Assembly: GCF_035581365.1 (NCBI RefSeq)
Contig: NZ_CP141590.1
Location: forward strand, 310,001-374,000
Direction: 5' to 3'
DNA length: 64,000 bases
Source: Tsuneonella sp. CC-YZS046
GTDB taxonomy: Bacteria; Pseudomonadota; Alphaproteobacteria; Sphingomonadales; Sphingomonadaceae
Shown: positions 35,160 to 44,831 of the stretch, in pieces
Position numbering within the stretch: position 1 is the first letter of the stretch
How the letters are laid out: each line of letters begins with the position of its first letter
Notes under the pieces: generated by a model
Database searches by the model: none
Seen by the model: only the letters and a program-made list of their open reading frames with translations
Told to the model about the DNA's origin: nothing
Program-made: the position numbers and the translations under genes

Positions 35160-36055
35160 TTCCGGTGGCCCTTGGGCAGGCGGCGGATCAACGCGCTGGT
35201 ATCCTGCCTGCCCCCATCCATGCGCTGAACATCCGCATAGAACTGGTCGACCAGCGCGGTGATCGGCAGCGAAACGCCCAGCCTGCGCCCTTCCTCGATC
35301 GCATATCCCAGATCCTTGCGCATCCAGTCGATCGCGAAGCCGAAATCGAACCGTTCCTCCACCATGGAAGCCCAGCGATTGTCCATCTGCCAGCTTTGCG
35401 CGGCCCCTCCGGAAATCACTTCGAACACCCGCTCCATATCCAGCCCGGCGCTTTCGGCGAAGCGGATCGCTTCGGACAGGCCGGACAGCACGCCCGCGAT
35501 GCAGATCTGGTTGACCATCTTGGTGGTTTGGCCCGCTCCGGCCGCGCCGACATGGACGATGCGCGATCCATAGGCCTGCATCACGGGAAGCGCGGACTTC
35601 ATGGCATCGGGGCCGCCGCCGCACATGATGGCCAGCGCGCCGTTTTCCGCGCCCGACTGGCCGCCCGAAACCGGGGCATCGACGAAGCCGATCCCGCGAT
35701 CCGTGCATTCGACGGATAATTGCCGGGCCAACCCCGCTGAAACGGTGGTATGGTCGATCACCAGCCCGCCTCTCGCCAGGCTGGCCAGCGCGCCGCGCGA
35801 TCCGAGCAGGACCTGCGCGAGATCCTGATCGTTCCCGACACAGGTGACGACGATGTCGGCATCGCGGGCCGCTTCCGCCGGAGAACCGGCCAGGCTGGCA
35901 TCGCCTTGGGCGCCGAAACGCTGCAGCCATGCCTTGGCCCTTGACGTGGTGCGGTTATAGGCTGTGATCCGGTGCCCGGCGTTCAGCAAGTGGCCGGCCA
36001 TCGGCCCACCCATCATGCCAAGGCCAAGAAACGCGATATGCTTTGGCGTGCTCAT
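35156..36055 (-). CDS. NAD(P)-dependent 3-hydroxyisobutyrate dehydrogenase-like oxidoreductase
   Basis: The 299-residue beta-hydroxyacid dehydrogenase has the Rossmann motif IAFLGLGMMGGPMAGHLLNAGH, the substrate-binding FVDAPVSGGQSGAENGALAIMCGG, and catalytic Lys in GAGQTTKMVNQI. Candidate substrates are 3-hydroxyisobutyrate, tartronate semialdehyde or related acids. The chosen ATG at 36055 gives MSTPKHIAFLG; the very long upstream frame is antisense to the threonine ammonia-lyase gene. It is coupled to the degenerate amidohydrolase by ATGA, so the two presumably form an operon. Confidence 0.88.
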   Translation of the reverse strand: MSTPKHIAFLGLGMMGGPMAGHLLNAGHRITAYNRTTSRAKAWLQRFGAQGDASLAGSPAEAARDADIVVTCVGNDQDLAQVLLGSRGALASLARGGLVIDHTTVSAGLARQLSVECTDRGIGFVDAPVSGGQSGAENGALAIMCGGGPDAMKSALPVMQAYGSRIVHVGAAGAGQTTKMVNQICIAGVLSGLSEAIRFAESAGLDMERVFEVISGGAAQSWQMDNRWASMVEERFDFGFAIDWMRKDLGYAIEEGRRLGVSLPITALVDQFYADVQRMDGGRQDTSALIRRLPKGHRK

Positions 36056-36131
36056 GGAAAGGCTGTGTAACGGCTTTGCCGCCAAAGCAAGAGTTGCCGG
36101 ACGGAATATGGCGAGGTGTGCGACCACTGCC

Positions 36132-36183
36132 TTAGGTCCCGACCCTAAAATGGCGTTTCCCATTTTTGCGTTTTCCGTTAGGG
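36132..36183 (+). promoter_or_regulatory. Alternative-hairpin leader before the threonine ammonia-lyase gene
   Basis: CCCTAA at 36143-36148 can pair with TTAGG upstream (36132-36136) or TTAGGG downstream (36178-36183). A third hairpin, AAAATGG/CCATTTT (36147-36166), followed by TTGCGTTTT looks like a weak terminator. The three structures are mutually exclusive, as in an attenuator. No leader peptide was seen. Confidence 0.4.
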
Positions 36184-36193
36184 CGCGCACGTC

Positions 36194-37447
36194 ATGATCC
36201 AAAGCAGCGCCCTCAATGCCGATGCGGACGAAACTCCGCTTCTTACGCTTCAAGACGTGCGGGCCGCTGCCGAGCGAATTGGTGGGGCGGTGGTGCGCAC
36301 GCCGACCTTGCGCAGCCAGACCCTGTCCGAAATCACCGGGGCCAACATCTGGCTGAAGTTCGAGAACCATCAGTTCACGGCCGCCTACAAGGAACGGGGC
36401 GCCTTGAATGCCCTGCTCCTGATGGATCAGGAACAGCGCGAGCGCGGCGTCATCGCCGCATCGGCCGGGAACCATTCGCAGGGCCTGAGCTATCACGGCA
36501 CGCGTCTCGGCGTGCCGGTGACGATCGTGATGCCGCGCACCACCCCGCATGTGAAGATCATGCAGACCGAGCGGGTGGGCGGCAATGTGCTGCTCGAGGG
36601 CGAGAATTACGACCAGGCCTATGCCCATGCCCGCAAGCTGGAGAAGGAACTGGGGCTTACCTTCGTTCACCCGTTCGATGATCCCGCGGTTGCGGCCGGG
36701 CAGGGCACCGTCGCGCTCGAAATGCTCGAGGATGTGCCGGAGCTTGAGGTGCTGGCGATCCCGGTCGGCGGGGGCGGGCTTGCGACCGGCATGGGAACGG
36801 CCGCGCGCGCGATCAAGCCGGAAATCGGCCTGATCGGCGTGGAGGCGGAGCTTTTCCCCTCGATGTACAACCGGCTGAAGGGCACGACCCTGCCGTGCGG
36901 CGGAGACACGCTGGCCGAGGGCATCGCCGTGTTCGAACCCGGCGAATATACGTCGCGCACTCTGGATACGCTGCTGGACGATTTCGTGCTGGTGGACGAA
37001 GCCGCGCTGGAAACCGCGCTGGCCCTGCTGCTGCAGATCGAAAAGACGGTGGTCGAAGGCGCGGGCGCCGCGGGCCTTGCTGCAGTCATGAACAATCGGG
37101 AAATATTCGCTGGGCGCAATGTCGGCATCGTCCTGTCGGGCGGGAATATCGACACGCGGCTGCTGGCGAATGTGCTGCTGCGCGATCTGGCGCGGCAGGG
37201 CCGCCTCGCGCGCCTGCGCATCTTTCTGCAGGACCGGCCGGGTTCGCTCTATCGCGCGATGCATGAGTTCAACGCGCATAATGTGAACATCATCGAGATT
37301 TCTCACCAGCGCATCTTCACCACCTTGCCGGCCAAGGGCCTGGTGACCGACATCGAGTGCGAAGCGAGGGATCGCGCCCAGCTCGATGCGCTGATAACGG
37401 CGCTTCGTTCCAAGGGATATATGGTGAGCCAGGTCGAACTGGACTGA
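36194..37447 (+). CDS. ilvA: Threonine ammonia-lyase with C-terminal ACT domain
   Basis: The 417-residue PLP enzyme has the Schiff-base Lys in QFTAAYKERGALNAL (Lys67), AASAGNHSQGLSYHGTRLG, and the phosphate-binding GGGGL loop (IPVGGGGLATGMG). After about residue 330 there is a single ACT domain (RLRIFLQDRPGSLYRAMHEFNAHNVNIIEI). It deaminates threonine to 2-oxobutyrate for isoleucine synthesis or catabolism; a single ACT domain fits the shorter non-E. coli type. Hairpins upstream suggest leader control. Confidence 0.92.
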   Translation: MIQSSALNADADETPLLTLQDVRAAAERIGGAVVRTPTLRSQTLSEITGANIWLKFENHQFTAAYKERGALNALLLMDQEQRERGVIAASAGNHSQGLSYHGTRLGVPVTIVMPRTTPHVKIMQTERVGGNVLLEGENYDQAYAHARKLEKELGLTFVHPFDDPAVAAGQGTVALEMLEDVPELEVLAIPVGGGGLATGMGTAARAIKPEIGLIGVEAELFPSMYNRLKGTTLPCGGDTLAEGIAVFEPGEYTSRTLDTLLDDFVLVDEAALETALALLLQIEKTVVEGAGAAGLAAVMNNREIFAGRNVGIVLSGGNIDTRLLANVLLRDLARQGRLARLRIFLQDRPGSLYRAMHEFNAHNVNIIEISHQRIFTTLPAKGLVTDIECEARDRAQLDALITALRSKGYMVSQVELD

Positions 37448-37514
37448 GGCTTTCCCCGGTTTATGCCGCTCGCCAAGGCGTGGCAGCGGGCGCCTGTGCA
37501 AAAACTGTGGTTCG

Positions 37515-37535
37515 TTAACCCCGATTCTTGGTTAA
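37515..37535. promoter_or_regulatory. Inverted repeat TTAACC-N9-GGTTAA upstream of bpt
   Basis: A perfect 6-base inverted repeat lies about 90 bases before the GTG start of bpt, in the AT-richer 174-base gap after the threonine ammonia-lyase gene. It resembles a dimeric regulator site; each half also resembles a CtrA half-site core (TTAACC). Function unknown. Confidence 0.3.
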
Positions 37536-37621
37536 GACTATTTCAACTATCAACTCGTGCGGGCATAATGCGCGCAGTCGTTCGTTGTTTGGTCTTTCAA
37601 AGAGGGCTGCGGCCAGATATC

Positions 37622-38476
37622 GTGACAGCACCTGTTCGCTTCCCCCGGTTTTACGTCACCAGCCCCGCCCCGTGCCCCTATTTGCCCGGCCGAAGCGAGC
37701 GCAAGGTGTTCACCGAACTCAAGGGACCTCATGCGGAAGCATTGCACGATGCATTGAGCCGCATCGGTTTTCGCCGCAGCCAGACCGTCGCCTATCGCCC
37801 GAGCTGCGGCGATTGCCAGGCATGCGTTTCGGTTCGCGTGGCGGCGGAAGAATTCCGCCCGTCGTCGACCCAGCGGCGCAATCTCCGCCGCAATTCCGAT
37901 CTGATCGTCAGCGAATGCAAGCCCTGGGCCACCAATGAGCAGTTCCAGCTGCTGCAGCGTTACCTCGGTCAACGGCATCCTGGCGGCGGCATGGCATCCA
38001 TGGATGAGATGGATTTTGCCGACATGGTGGAACATACGCCGGTGACGAGCTTTGTTACCGAGTATAGGGAACCTTCGCGGGATGGAGAGTCCGGGCGTCT
38101 GGTAGGCGCCTGTCTTACCGATCGCCAAGGTGACGGGTTGTCGATGATATACAGCTTCTACGACCCGGATCATGATACGCGGACCGGGCTTGGCAATTAT
38201 ATTATCCTCGATCACATCCGGCGCGCTGCGGAAGCAGGCCTGCCTTATGTTTATCTCGGCTATTGGGTCCACGGTTCCGCGCGGATGCAATACAAGATCC
38301 GCTATCGCCCGTTGGAACGGCTTGGCCCCAATGGCTGGGAAGCCTTTCCGGTTGAGGAGCAGGACCGCCTCATCGCCAAGGTTTCAGGCGCCAGAACAGG
38401 CTGCTCCGGTTCCGTCGAGGGCAGCGGCAAGGACGGGGTGCCCGGCGGGCAGGAGCAGTATCACTTCCAGGTTTGA
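37622..38476 (+). CDS. bpt: Aspartate/glutamate leucyltransferase (bacterial Ate1-like)
   Basis: The 284-residue transferase has the Bpt/Ate N-terminal block [27 protein letters not shown], the Cys motif [13 protein letters not shown], and [35 protein letters not shown]. It adds Leu from Leu-tRNA to N-terminal Asp or Glu of proteins, marking them for ClpAP. I chose GTG 37622 ([10 protein letters not shown]) because homologues start just before FRFPRF; the ATG upstream at 37463 would add 53 non-conserved residues. The last 50 residues are a Gly/Ser-rich tail. The start region of the TamA-like gene overlaps its 3' end. Confidence 0.9.
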   Translation: MTAPVRFPRFYVTSPAPCPYLPGRSERKVFTELKGPHAEALHDALSRIGFRRSQTVAYRPSCGDCQACVSVRVAAEEFRPSSTQRRNLRRNSDLIVSECKPWATNEQFQLLQRYLGQRHPGGGMASMDEMDFADMVEHTPVTSFVTEYREPSRDGESGRLVGACLTDRQGDGLSMIYSFYDPDHDTRTGLGNYIILDHIRRAAEAGLPYVYLGYWVHGSARMQYKIRYRPLERLGPNGWEAFPVEEQDRLIAKVSGARTGCSGSVEGSGKDGVPGGQEQYHFQV

Positions 38477-40613
38477 CCTCGCTGCGGTTCTGGGTGCTTT
38501 GCTGGCGGCGGTGTCGCCGCTGGCTGGCTCCGCCGTGCTTGCTCAGGGCGCTGCCACAGGTTCTCCTCGCCTTGAAGACCTGATCCCGGATTCCGCCGTC
38601 GAAGACCCGGAAGGCTGGGCAACCCGGGATAGTCCTGCCTCATCCGGGAGTGAGCCTGCCGATCCGGCCGCCCCGGATTCCGGCTCGGCCATGGATGAGA
38701 TGCCGGAGATTTCGCTGCCGTGGCCCGAGCCGGGCGATGTGCCGCAGCCGGAACCGCTGCAGGCGGAACCGGATATCGATTTCGCGACCGACTTCGACGA
38801 TCAGGTTCCCGCCCTGCCCGATGGCAAGAAGATCAGGGTCGGTTCGGATATGACGCTGGTTTTCCCGGATACCGGCGCGGAGTTCGAGTTGCAGGACGAG
38901 TTCGTCGACCGTTTCCGCGAGTTGTCGACCATTGCCGAATTGTCCGATGATGAGGATAATCTGGCCCAGCTTTCCGCCCGCGCGCGGCAGGATGCCGACT
39001 TGCTGGACCGGCTGCTCCGCAATTACGGCTATTACGATGGCTATGTGCTGCGCAGCGTGGGCAATGGCACTAATGGCGACGGTTCCTCCTCCGAGAATCC
39101 CGAAGTGCGCTTCGACATCGTGCCCGGGACGCAATATCGCTTCGGGGCGATTGACCTCGGCGCGCTGCCGCAGGCGCCCGATTACGAGGCATTGCGCAAG
39201 AGCTTCGAGATCTGGCCCGGCGATCCCGTGCTGGCCGACAAGATCGTTCAGGAAAACTTCGATCTCGACCAGGCTCTGGGCGAAACCGGCTATCCCTTCG
39301 CGACTATCGGCAATCCTTCGCTGCTGATCGACCATGCCCGGCAGGAAGGCGATCTCACTCTCCCTGTCAAACCCGGCGGACGGTATCGGTTCGGCTCGGT
39401 GGTCAGCGGCAATCCCGATTTCCTCTCCAGCAAGCATCTCCAGCGGATCGCGCGGTTCGACCCGGGCGATATCTACAAGCGCAGCGACGAGATGGATCTG
39501 CGGCGGGCGATCCTGGCGACCGGCCTCGTTTCCAGCGTCACCATATCGCGGCGCGAGACGCGGCCGCCGGCGCCTGGGCAGGATGGTGAGGTCGCGCTGG
39601 ATATAGAGCTTGCCAAGGCACCCCTGCGCACCATCGCCGGCACGATCGGCTATGGTTCGGGTGAGGGCGTGCGGATCGAAGGAAGCTGGGAGCATCGCAA
39701 CCTGTTCCCGCCCGAAGGCGCGTTGCGCGTGCGCGGCATCGCGGGAACCAAGGAGCAACTGGCGGGGGTTACGTTCCGGCGCAACAACTGGCGCGGTCGC
39801 GACAAGATCCTGACGGTCGATGCCTATGCCACCAATATCGACCGCGATGCTTACGAAGCCCATACCGTGTCGCTGCTGGCAACCTATGAGCGCGTCAGCA
39901 CCTTGCTGTTCCAGAAGCCGCTGACGTGGAGCGTCGGCCTGGAAGTGATCGCCACGGACGAGCGGGAGGCTTCCGTGCAGGGCGTGAACACGCCGCGCGC
40001 CACGTATTTTGTCGCGGCCTTGCCGATGCGGGCCATGATCGACACCTCCGACAGCCTGCTGGACCCGACCCGGGGGTTCAGGCTGGGCGGGCGGATTTCG
40101 CCTGAAATCTCCTCCCAGGGCGGTAGCCAATCCACCTATGCGCGAACCCAGATCGATGCCACCTATTATCAGCCGATGGGCGAAAAGGTGGTGATCGCGG
40201 CGCGCACCCGGGTGGGCAGCATCCTCGGAACCGGGCTCGGCAATATCGCGCCGTCGCGGCGCTTCTATGCGGGCGGCGGCGGTTCGGTGCGCGGCTACGG
40301 CTATCAGAAGATCGGCCCGCGCGACGATGTCGGCGATCCCAACGGCGGCCGCTCGCTGGTGGAGTTTTCGCTGGAGGCCCGTATCAGGACCGGCATGTTC
40401 GGCGGCGCGCTTTCGGTGGTTCCGTTCATCGACGCCGGCAATGTCGATCGCTCGACCACGCCGAGTTTCAGCGACATGCGCTTCGGCGCAGGCCTTGGCG
40501 TGCGTTACAACACCGGCTTCGGCCCGATCCGCCTCGACGTGGCGACGCCGCTCAATCCACGCTCGGGCGACAATCCCATCGCCGTCTATATCGGGCTGGG
40601 GCAGGCGTTCTGA
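38460..40613 (+). CDS. tamA: TamA/BamA-family outer-membrane assembly protein
   Basis: The product is a POTRA plus beta-barrel protein: signal peptide [24 protein letters not shown], an acidic Pro-rich linker, POTRA-like repeats (about 130-370) and an Omp85 barrel ending in [11 protein letters not shown] with a terminal aromatic. The L6-type motif reads [16 protein letters not shown]. It is partner to TamB, encoded next with a TGATG overlap. The start is unclear: no ATG or GTG gives a normal signal peptide. AGGAG (38451-38455) stands 4 bases before an in-frame ATC at 38460, used here; ATG 38332 would add 43 residues in front of the signal peptide. Confidence 0.85.
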   Translation: MTSRFDLAAVLGALLAAVSPLAGSAVLAQGAATGSPRLEDLIPDSAVEDPEGWATRDSPASSGSEPADPAAPDSGSAMDEMPEISLPWPEPGDVPQPEPLQAEPDIDFATDFDDQVPALPDGKKIRVGSDMTLVFPDTGAEFELQDEFVDRFRELSTIAELSDDEDNLAQLSARARQDADLLDRLLRNYGYYDGYVLRSVGNGTNGDGSSSENPEVRFDIVPGTQYRFGAIDLGALPQAPDYEALRKSFEIWPGDPVLADKIVQENFDLDQALGETGYPFATIGNPSLLIDHARQEGDLTLPVKPGGRYRFGSVVSGNPDFLSSKHLQRIARFDPGDIYKRSDEMDLRRAILATGLVSSVTISRRETRPPAPGQDGEVALDIELAKAPLRTIAGTIGYGSGEGVRIEGSWEHRNLFPPEGALRVRGIAGTKEQLAGVTFRRNNWRGRDKILTVDAYATNIDRDAYEAHTVSLLATYERVSTLLFQKPLTWSVGLEVIATDEREASVQGVNTPRATYFVAALPMRAMIDTSDSLLDPTRGFRLGGRISPEISSQGGSQSTYARTQIDATYYQPMGEKVVIAARTRVGSILGTGLGNIAPSRRFYAGGGGSVRGYGYQKIGPRDDVGDPNGGRSLVEFSLEARIRTGMFGGALSVVPFIDAGNVDRSTTPSFSDMRFGAGLGVRYNTGFGPIRLDVATPLNPRSGDNPIAVYIGLGQAF

Positions 40614-43600
40614 TGGCGGATGCCACGGAACAGCCCGTGGAAGGCGCTCCTTCCCCGCCGCCGGAAGAGGGTGCGGGCCAGCAGCCGGGCGGCGCGGGCC
40701 GGGCATGGCGCAAGTGGATATTGCGGATATTCGCGTCGCTCGCCGCTATTCTCCTGGTCGGGCTGGCGGTCCTCAACAGCCCGATAGGCCATCGCTTCGT
40801 TGCCGATCAGATCGCCAGGGTCGCGCCCGCCTCGGGCCTGCGCATATCCATCGGCCGGATCGAGGGATCGCTTTACGGCAAGGCTTCCCTGCACCATGTG
40901 ACCTTGTCCGACCCCAAGGGGCCGTTCCTGAGGATACCTCGCGTGGAGCTGGACTGGCGCCCCTTCAACTGGTTCTTCAGCGGGCTGGATGTGCGCAATC
41001 TCGTCGCGAAGCGAGGGACCCTGCTGCGCGTGCCCGAACTGAACCCCGGCGATCCCGACGCCCCGATCCTGCCCAATTTCGATATCAGGGTGGATCGCTT
41101 CCAGCTGGTGGATTTCACGGTCGCCAAGGGGGTGGTCGGCGATGCGCGCAAGGTCGATCTGCTTGCCCGGGCCGATGTCCGGAAGGGGCGGGTCTATCTC
41201 AAGCTGGACGGCAACCTCGGTGGGCAGGACCGGCTCCATGCGCTGGTCGATGCCTGGCCGGACGGGAACAAATTCGACATGGCGCTCGATTATCGGGCGC
41301 CGAAGAACGGGCTGCTGGCCGGGCTGATCGGGGCGAAAAGCGATTTTCGCGCGCGTATCGCCGGCGACGGCACCTGGGAGAGCTGGAATGGAGCGATTCT
41401 GGCGGAACAGGATGGCGCCAGGCTGGCCGCGTTCAGGCTGACCAACCGGGCCGGGCGCTATGGCGTGCTGGGGCAGGCCTATCCGGCGAAGCTGCTCGAA
41501 GGGCTGCCCCGGCAGGCGCTGGGCGAAACGGTGTCCCTTTCCGCCAATGGCACGCTGGTGGACAGCGTGCTGGATGGCGCTCTGGTCCTGCAAGGGGCGG
41601 GAGTGGGCCTTTCGGGCAAGGGCAAGGTGGACCTCGGCAACAATGCGTTCGATGCGCTGGCGGTCGATGCCTCGCTGCGCGATCCGGCGCTGTTCGGAAA
41701 GGATCTGCTGCTCAAGGGCGCGCGGCTGAGCGCCACTCTCGACGGGCCGTTCCGCGATCTCGCGGTGGCGCATCGGCTTGAGCTGGACGAGCTGAATGCC
41801 GGCACCGTGCTGACGGGCGTGAGGCAGCAGGGAACGCTGACCTATGACGGCAAGACCTGGCGCCTGCTGCTTGCGCTCGAGGTGCAGCGGATCAGCACCG
41901 GCACGGCGATGATCGATCCCAGGCTGGTGAACGGCCGGGCAACCGGCCTGATCGCCCTGGAAGGCAACCGCCTGTCGTCCGATGATCTGCGGATCGCATT
42001 TCCCGGCCTGGCGGCGCGCTTCGCGCTGCGTGGCGATATCGCCAAAGGTGGCTACGGCCTGGCCGGGCCGGTCGACGCCAAGGGTCTTGCGATCGAAAAT
42101 CTCGGCACGGTCGATGCGAATGCGAAGATAGTGTTCAGGATCGGCAGCGATGCGCCCTGGAACCTGCGCGCGAACTTCGCCGGCCGGATGCCGCGCGTCA
42201 CCAACTCCACGCTTACCACCATCGCGGGCACGAATATACGGTTCAAGGGTGGCATCAGCCTTGGCGGCGACGCACCTATCGTATTCAGGGATACGACGCT
42301 CACGGCCAGCAAGTTGAACCTGTTCCTCGATGGAACGGTGACCGATGGCCGAACGGCCCTGGCCGGCAGGGGACGCCATGCGGACTATGGCCCCTTCACG
42401 GTGCAGGCGACGATCGCCGACGACGGGCCACGGGCGGAACTGGTGTTCGCAAGCCCGCTTCCGGCCGCGGGGCTGACCGATGTCCGGGTGGCGCTGGCGC
42501 CGATCAGGGACGGCTTCAGGATCGATACGCGCGGCGGTTCGATGCTTGGCCCCTTCGACGGCACGATCGATCTCTTTTCCCCGCCGCGCGGCCCGACCCG
42601 GGTGATGATCCAGCGGATGACGCTTTCGCAGACCGATATTTCCGGAGAGCTGACTCTCGGTTCCGGCGGCGCGAGCGGCACGCTGGCGCTTGCCGGGGGC
42701 GGGCTGGACGGCACTATCCGGCTTGCCCCGCGCGGCGCCGGGCAAGGGTTCGACGTTTCGCTGCTCGCCAAGAATGCGAGTTTCGCCGGACCCACGCCAA
42801 CCCTGATCCGCAACGCGCAGATCGAGGCGAGCGGGGTTTTCGGCGACAACGGCCCGGAGGTGAATGGTTCGGTCTATGCCCAGGGCATCAGCCATGGGCA
42901 GCTGTTCATCGGCCGCCTGGCCGCCAAGGCCGAGATGCGGGGTGGCAATGGCACGGTCACGGCCTCGCTTGCCGGGCGGCGGGGCAGCAGCTTCAATCTT
43001 CAGACCCAGGTGAACATCGCCCCTCAGCAGATCGGCGTGGCCGTGCGGGGGGACTTCGCCGGGAGGGCCATTTCCATGCCCCGGCGCGCGATCCTGACCA
43101 AGGAAGGCGACGGTTGGCGGCTTGCGCCTTCGCAATTGAGCTATGCCGATGGCATATTGATCGCGGAAGGGCGCTTTGGCGGCTCCCAGCCGGCCAGCGG
43201 CACGATCAAGCTGGCTGGAATGCCCTTGTCGCTTGTCGATGTGGTGTCGCAGGACATGGGCCTTGGCGGCAGGATCTCCGGCGTCGTGGAATTCCATGCG
43301 CCGAACGGCACGCCGCTGACCGGCAATGCGAAGGTCGAGGTGAAGGGGCTTACCCGCTCGGGCCTTGTCCTGTCCTCTCGTCCGATCGATCTCTATCTGG
43401 TCGGGGAACTCTCGGCGCAGCGCCTCGAAATGCGGGCAGTGGTCAATGAAGACGGGCAGCGGCGTGGCCGATTGCAGGCGGCCATCGCCGGCCTGCCCCC
43501 GCATGGCGGGCTGTATGAGCGGCTCAGCGCAGGTTCCCTCTTCGGCCAGTTGCGCTATTCCGGCCCGGCCGACGCGCTGTGGCGGCTTGCCGCGATAGAG

Positions 43601-44824
43601 GTCTTCGACCTCACCGGCCCGTTGCGGGTCGCGGCGGACGTGACCGGCACTATTGCCGAACCGCGCGTGCGCGGCAGGCTCTCCAGCGACAGCCTGCGGA
43701 TGCGCAGTTCGCTCACCGGCACGGATTTGCGCGACATCGCCGTGCGCGGCCAGTTCACGGATTCCCGCCTGCGGTTGACCCGCTTGCTCGGCAAGACAGC
43801 CAATGGCGGCACCGTAACCGGCAGCGGAAGCGTCGATCTCGCTGGGCTTGGCCCTGGGAGAGGTCCGCAGATCGACCTGAAGCTCGCGGCCAATGACGCG
43901 CAGATACTCAAGCGCCGCGACATGGCGGCCACGGTGACGGGGCCGATACGCGTCGTGTCGGATGGCAGCGGCGGCATCATCGCCGGCCGGCTCAGGGTGG
44001 AGAAGGCGGATTGGCGCCTCGGCAATGCCGCCGACGTGCGGGAGCTGCCCGATATTCCCACGCGGGAGATCAACGCTCCGCCCGATGTCGCGGCGCCGAG
44101 CGCGCGCACCGCGCCCTGGCGCTACATGATCGATGCCCGGGCCAGCAGCCGCGTCGCCGTGCGCGGGATGGGGCTGGACAGCGAATGGAGCGCGGATATC
44201 TCCCTGCGCGGCACCACCAGCGATCCCCGGATCGGCGGACGCGCCGAGGTCGTGCGCGGCGCCTATGAATTTGCAGGCACGCGCTTCGATCTGACGCGCG
44301 GGCGGATCGCCTTCGACCAGAGCGGGCCGATCGATCCGCGCCTCGATATTCTGGCGGAAACCGAGCTGGATAATCTGGACGTCAGCGTGGCGGTGAAGGG
44401 CAGCGCGACCCAGCCCGAAATCACCTTCACTTCCGTGCCCGCCCTGCCGGAGGAGGAAATTCTCGCCCGGCTGCTGTTCGGCGGCTCGATCACCGATCTT
44501 TCGGCGACCGATGCGCTGCAATTGGGCAGCGCGCTGGCTTCGCTGCGCGGCGGGGGCGGCATGGGGCCGATCAACAAGCTGCGGACCGCGATCGGGCTGG
44601 ACCGCCTGCGTATCGTCAATGCGGACCCGGCGCTCGACCGCGAAACCAGCATTGCGCTCGGCAAGAATATCGGCCGCAAGTTCTATGTCGAAATCATCAC
44701 CGACGGCCGGGGATACAGCGCCACCGAACTGGAATTCCGGATCACGCGCTGGCTCTCGCTGCTCGGTTCTGTCTCGACGATCGGTCGCGAAAGCGTGAGC
44801 GCCAAGGCCAGCAAGGACTATTGA
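40613..44824 (+). CDS. tamB: Translocation and assembly module protein TamB
   Basis: The 1403-residue AsmA-like protein has a Pro/Gly-rich N-terminus, one membrane anchor (about 35-53, WILRIFASLAAILLVGLAVL), a very long repeat of beta-strand units and a C-terminal DUF490/TamB domain (SVPALPEEEILARLLFGGSITDLSATDALQLGSAL ... VEIITDGRGYSATELEFRITRWLSLLGSVSTIG). Such proteins form a hydrophobic groove across the periplasm for lipid transport or barrel assembly with TamA. It converges with the lysozyme gene, leaving 7 bases between the stops. Confidence 0.94.
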   Translation: MADATEQPVEGAPSPPPEEGAGQQPGGAGRAWRKWILRIFASLAAILLVGLAVLNSPIGHRFVADQIARVAPASGLRISIGRIEGSLYGKASLHHVTLSDPKGPFLRIPRVELDWRPFNWFFSGLDVRNLVAKRGTLLRVPELNPGDPDAPILPNFDIRVDRFQLVDFTVAKGVVGDARKVDLLARADVRKGRVYLKLDGNLGGQDRLHALVDAWPDGNKFDMALDYRAPKNGLLAGLIGAKSDFRARIAGDGTWESWNGAILAEQDGARLAAFRLTNRAGRYGVLGQAYPAKLLEGLPRQALGETVSLSANGTLVDSVLDGALVLQGAGVGLSGKGKVDLGNNAFDALAVDASLRDPALFGKDLLLKGARLSATLDGPFRDLAVAHRLELDELNAGTVLTGVRQQGTLTYDGKTWRLLLALEVQRISTGTAMIDPRLVNGRATGLIALEGNRLSSDDLRIAFPGLAARFALRGDIAKGGYGLAGPVDAKGLAIENLGTVDANAKIVFRIGSDAPWNLRANFAGRMPRVTNSTLTTIAGTNIRFKGGISLGGDAPIVFRDTTLTASKLNLFLDGTVTDGRTALAGRGRHADYGPFTVQATIADDGPRAELVFASPLPAAGLTDVRVALAPIRDGFRIDTRGGSMLGPFDGTIDLFSPPRGPTRVMIQRMTLSQTDISGELTLGSGGASGTLALAGGGLDGTIRLAPRGAGQGFDVSLLAKNASFAGPTPTLIRNAQIEASGVFGDNGPEVNGSVYAQGISHGQLFIGRLAAKAEMRGGNGTVTASLAGRRGSSFNLQTQVNIAPQQIGVAVRGDFAGRAISMPRRAILTKEGDGWRLAPSQLSYADGILIAEGRFGGSQPASGTIKLAGMPLSLVDVVSQDMGLGGRISGVVEFHAPNGTPLTGNAKVEVKGLTRSGLVLSSRPIDLYLVGELSAQRLEMRAVVNEDGQRRGRLQAAIAGLPPHGGLYERLSAGSLFGQLRYSGPADALWRLAAIEVFDLTGPLRVAADVTGTIAEPRVRGRLSSDSLRMRSSLTGTDLRDIAVRGQFTDSRLRLTRLLGKTANGGTVTGSGSVDLAGLGPGRGPQIDLKLAANDAQILKRRDMAATVTGPIRVVSDGSGGIIAGRLRVEKADWRLGNAADVRELPDIPTREINAPPDVAAPSARTAPWRYMIDARASSRVAVRGMGLDSEWSADISLRGTTSDPRIGGRAEVVRGAYEFAGTRFDLTRGRIAFDQSGPIDPRLDILAETELDNLDVSVAVKGSATQPEITFTSVPALPEEEILARLLFGGSITDLSATDALQLGSALASLRGGGGMGPINKLRTAIGLDRLRIVNADPALDRETSIALGKNIGRKFYVEIITDGRGYSATELEFRITRWLSLLGSVSTIGRESVSAKASKDY

Positions 44825-44831
44825 AGAACGA

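Noticed and set aside
40586-44521. 1311-codon minus-strand frame opposite tamB
   Set aside because: Same cause: tamB is clearly real and the antisense product has no recognisable domain.
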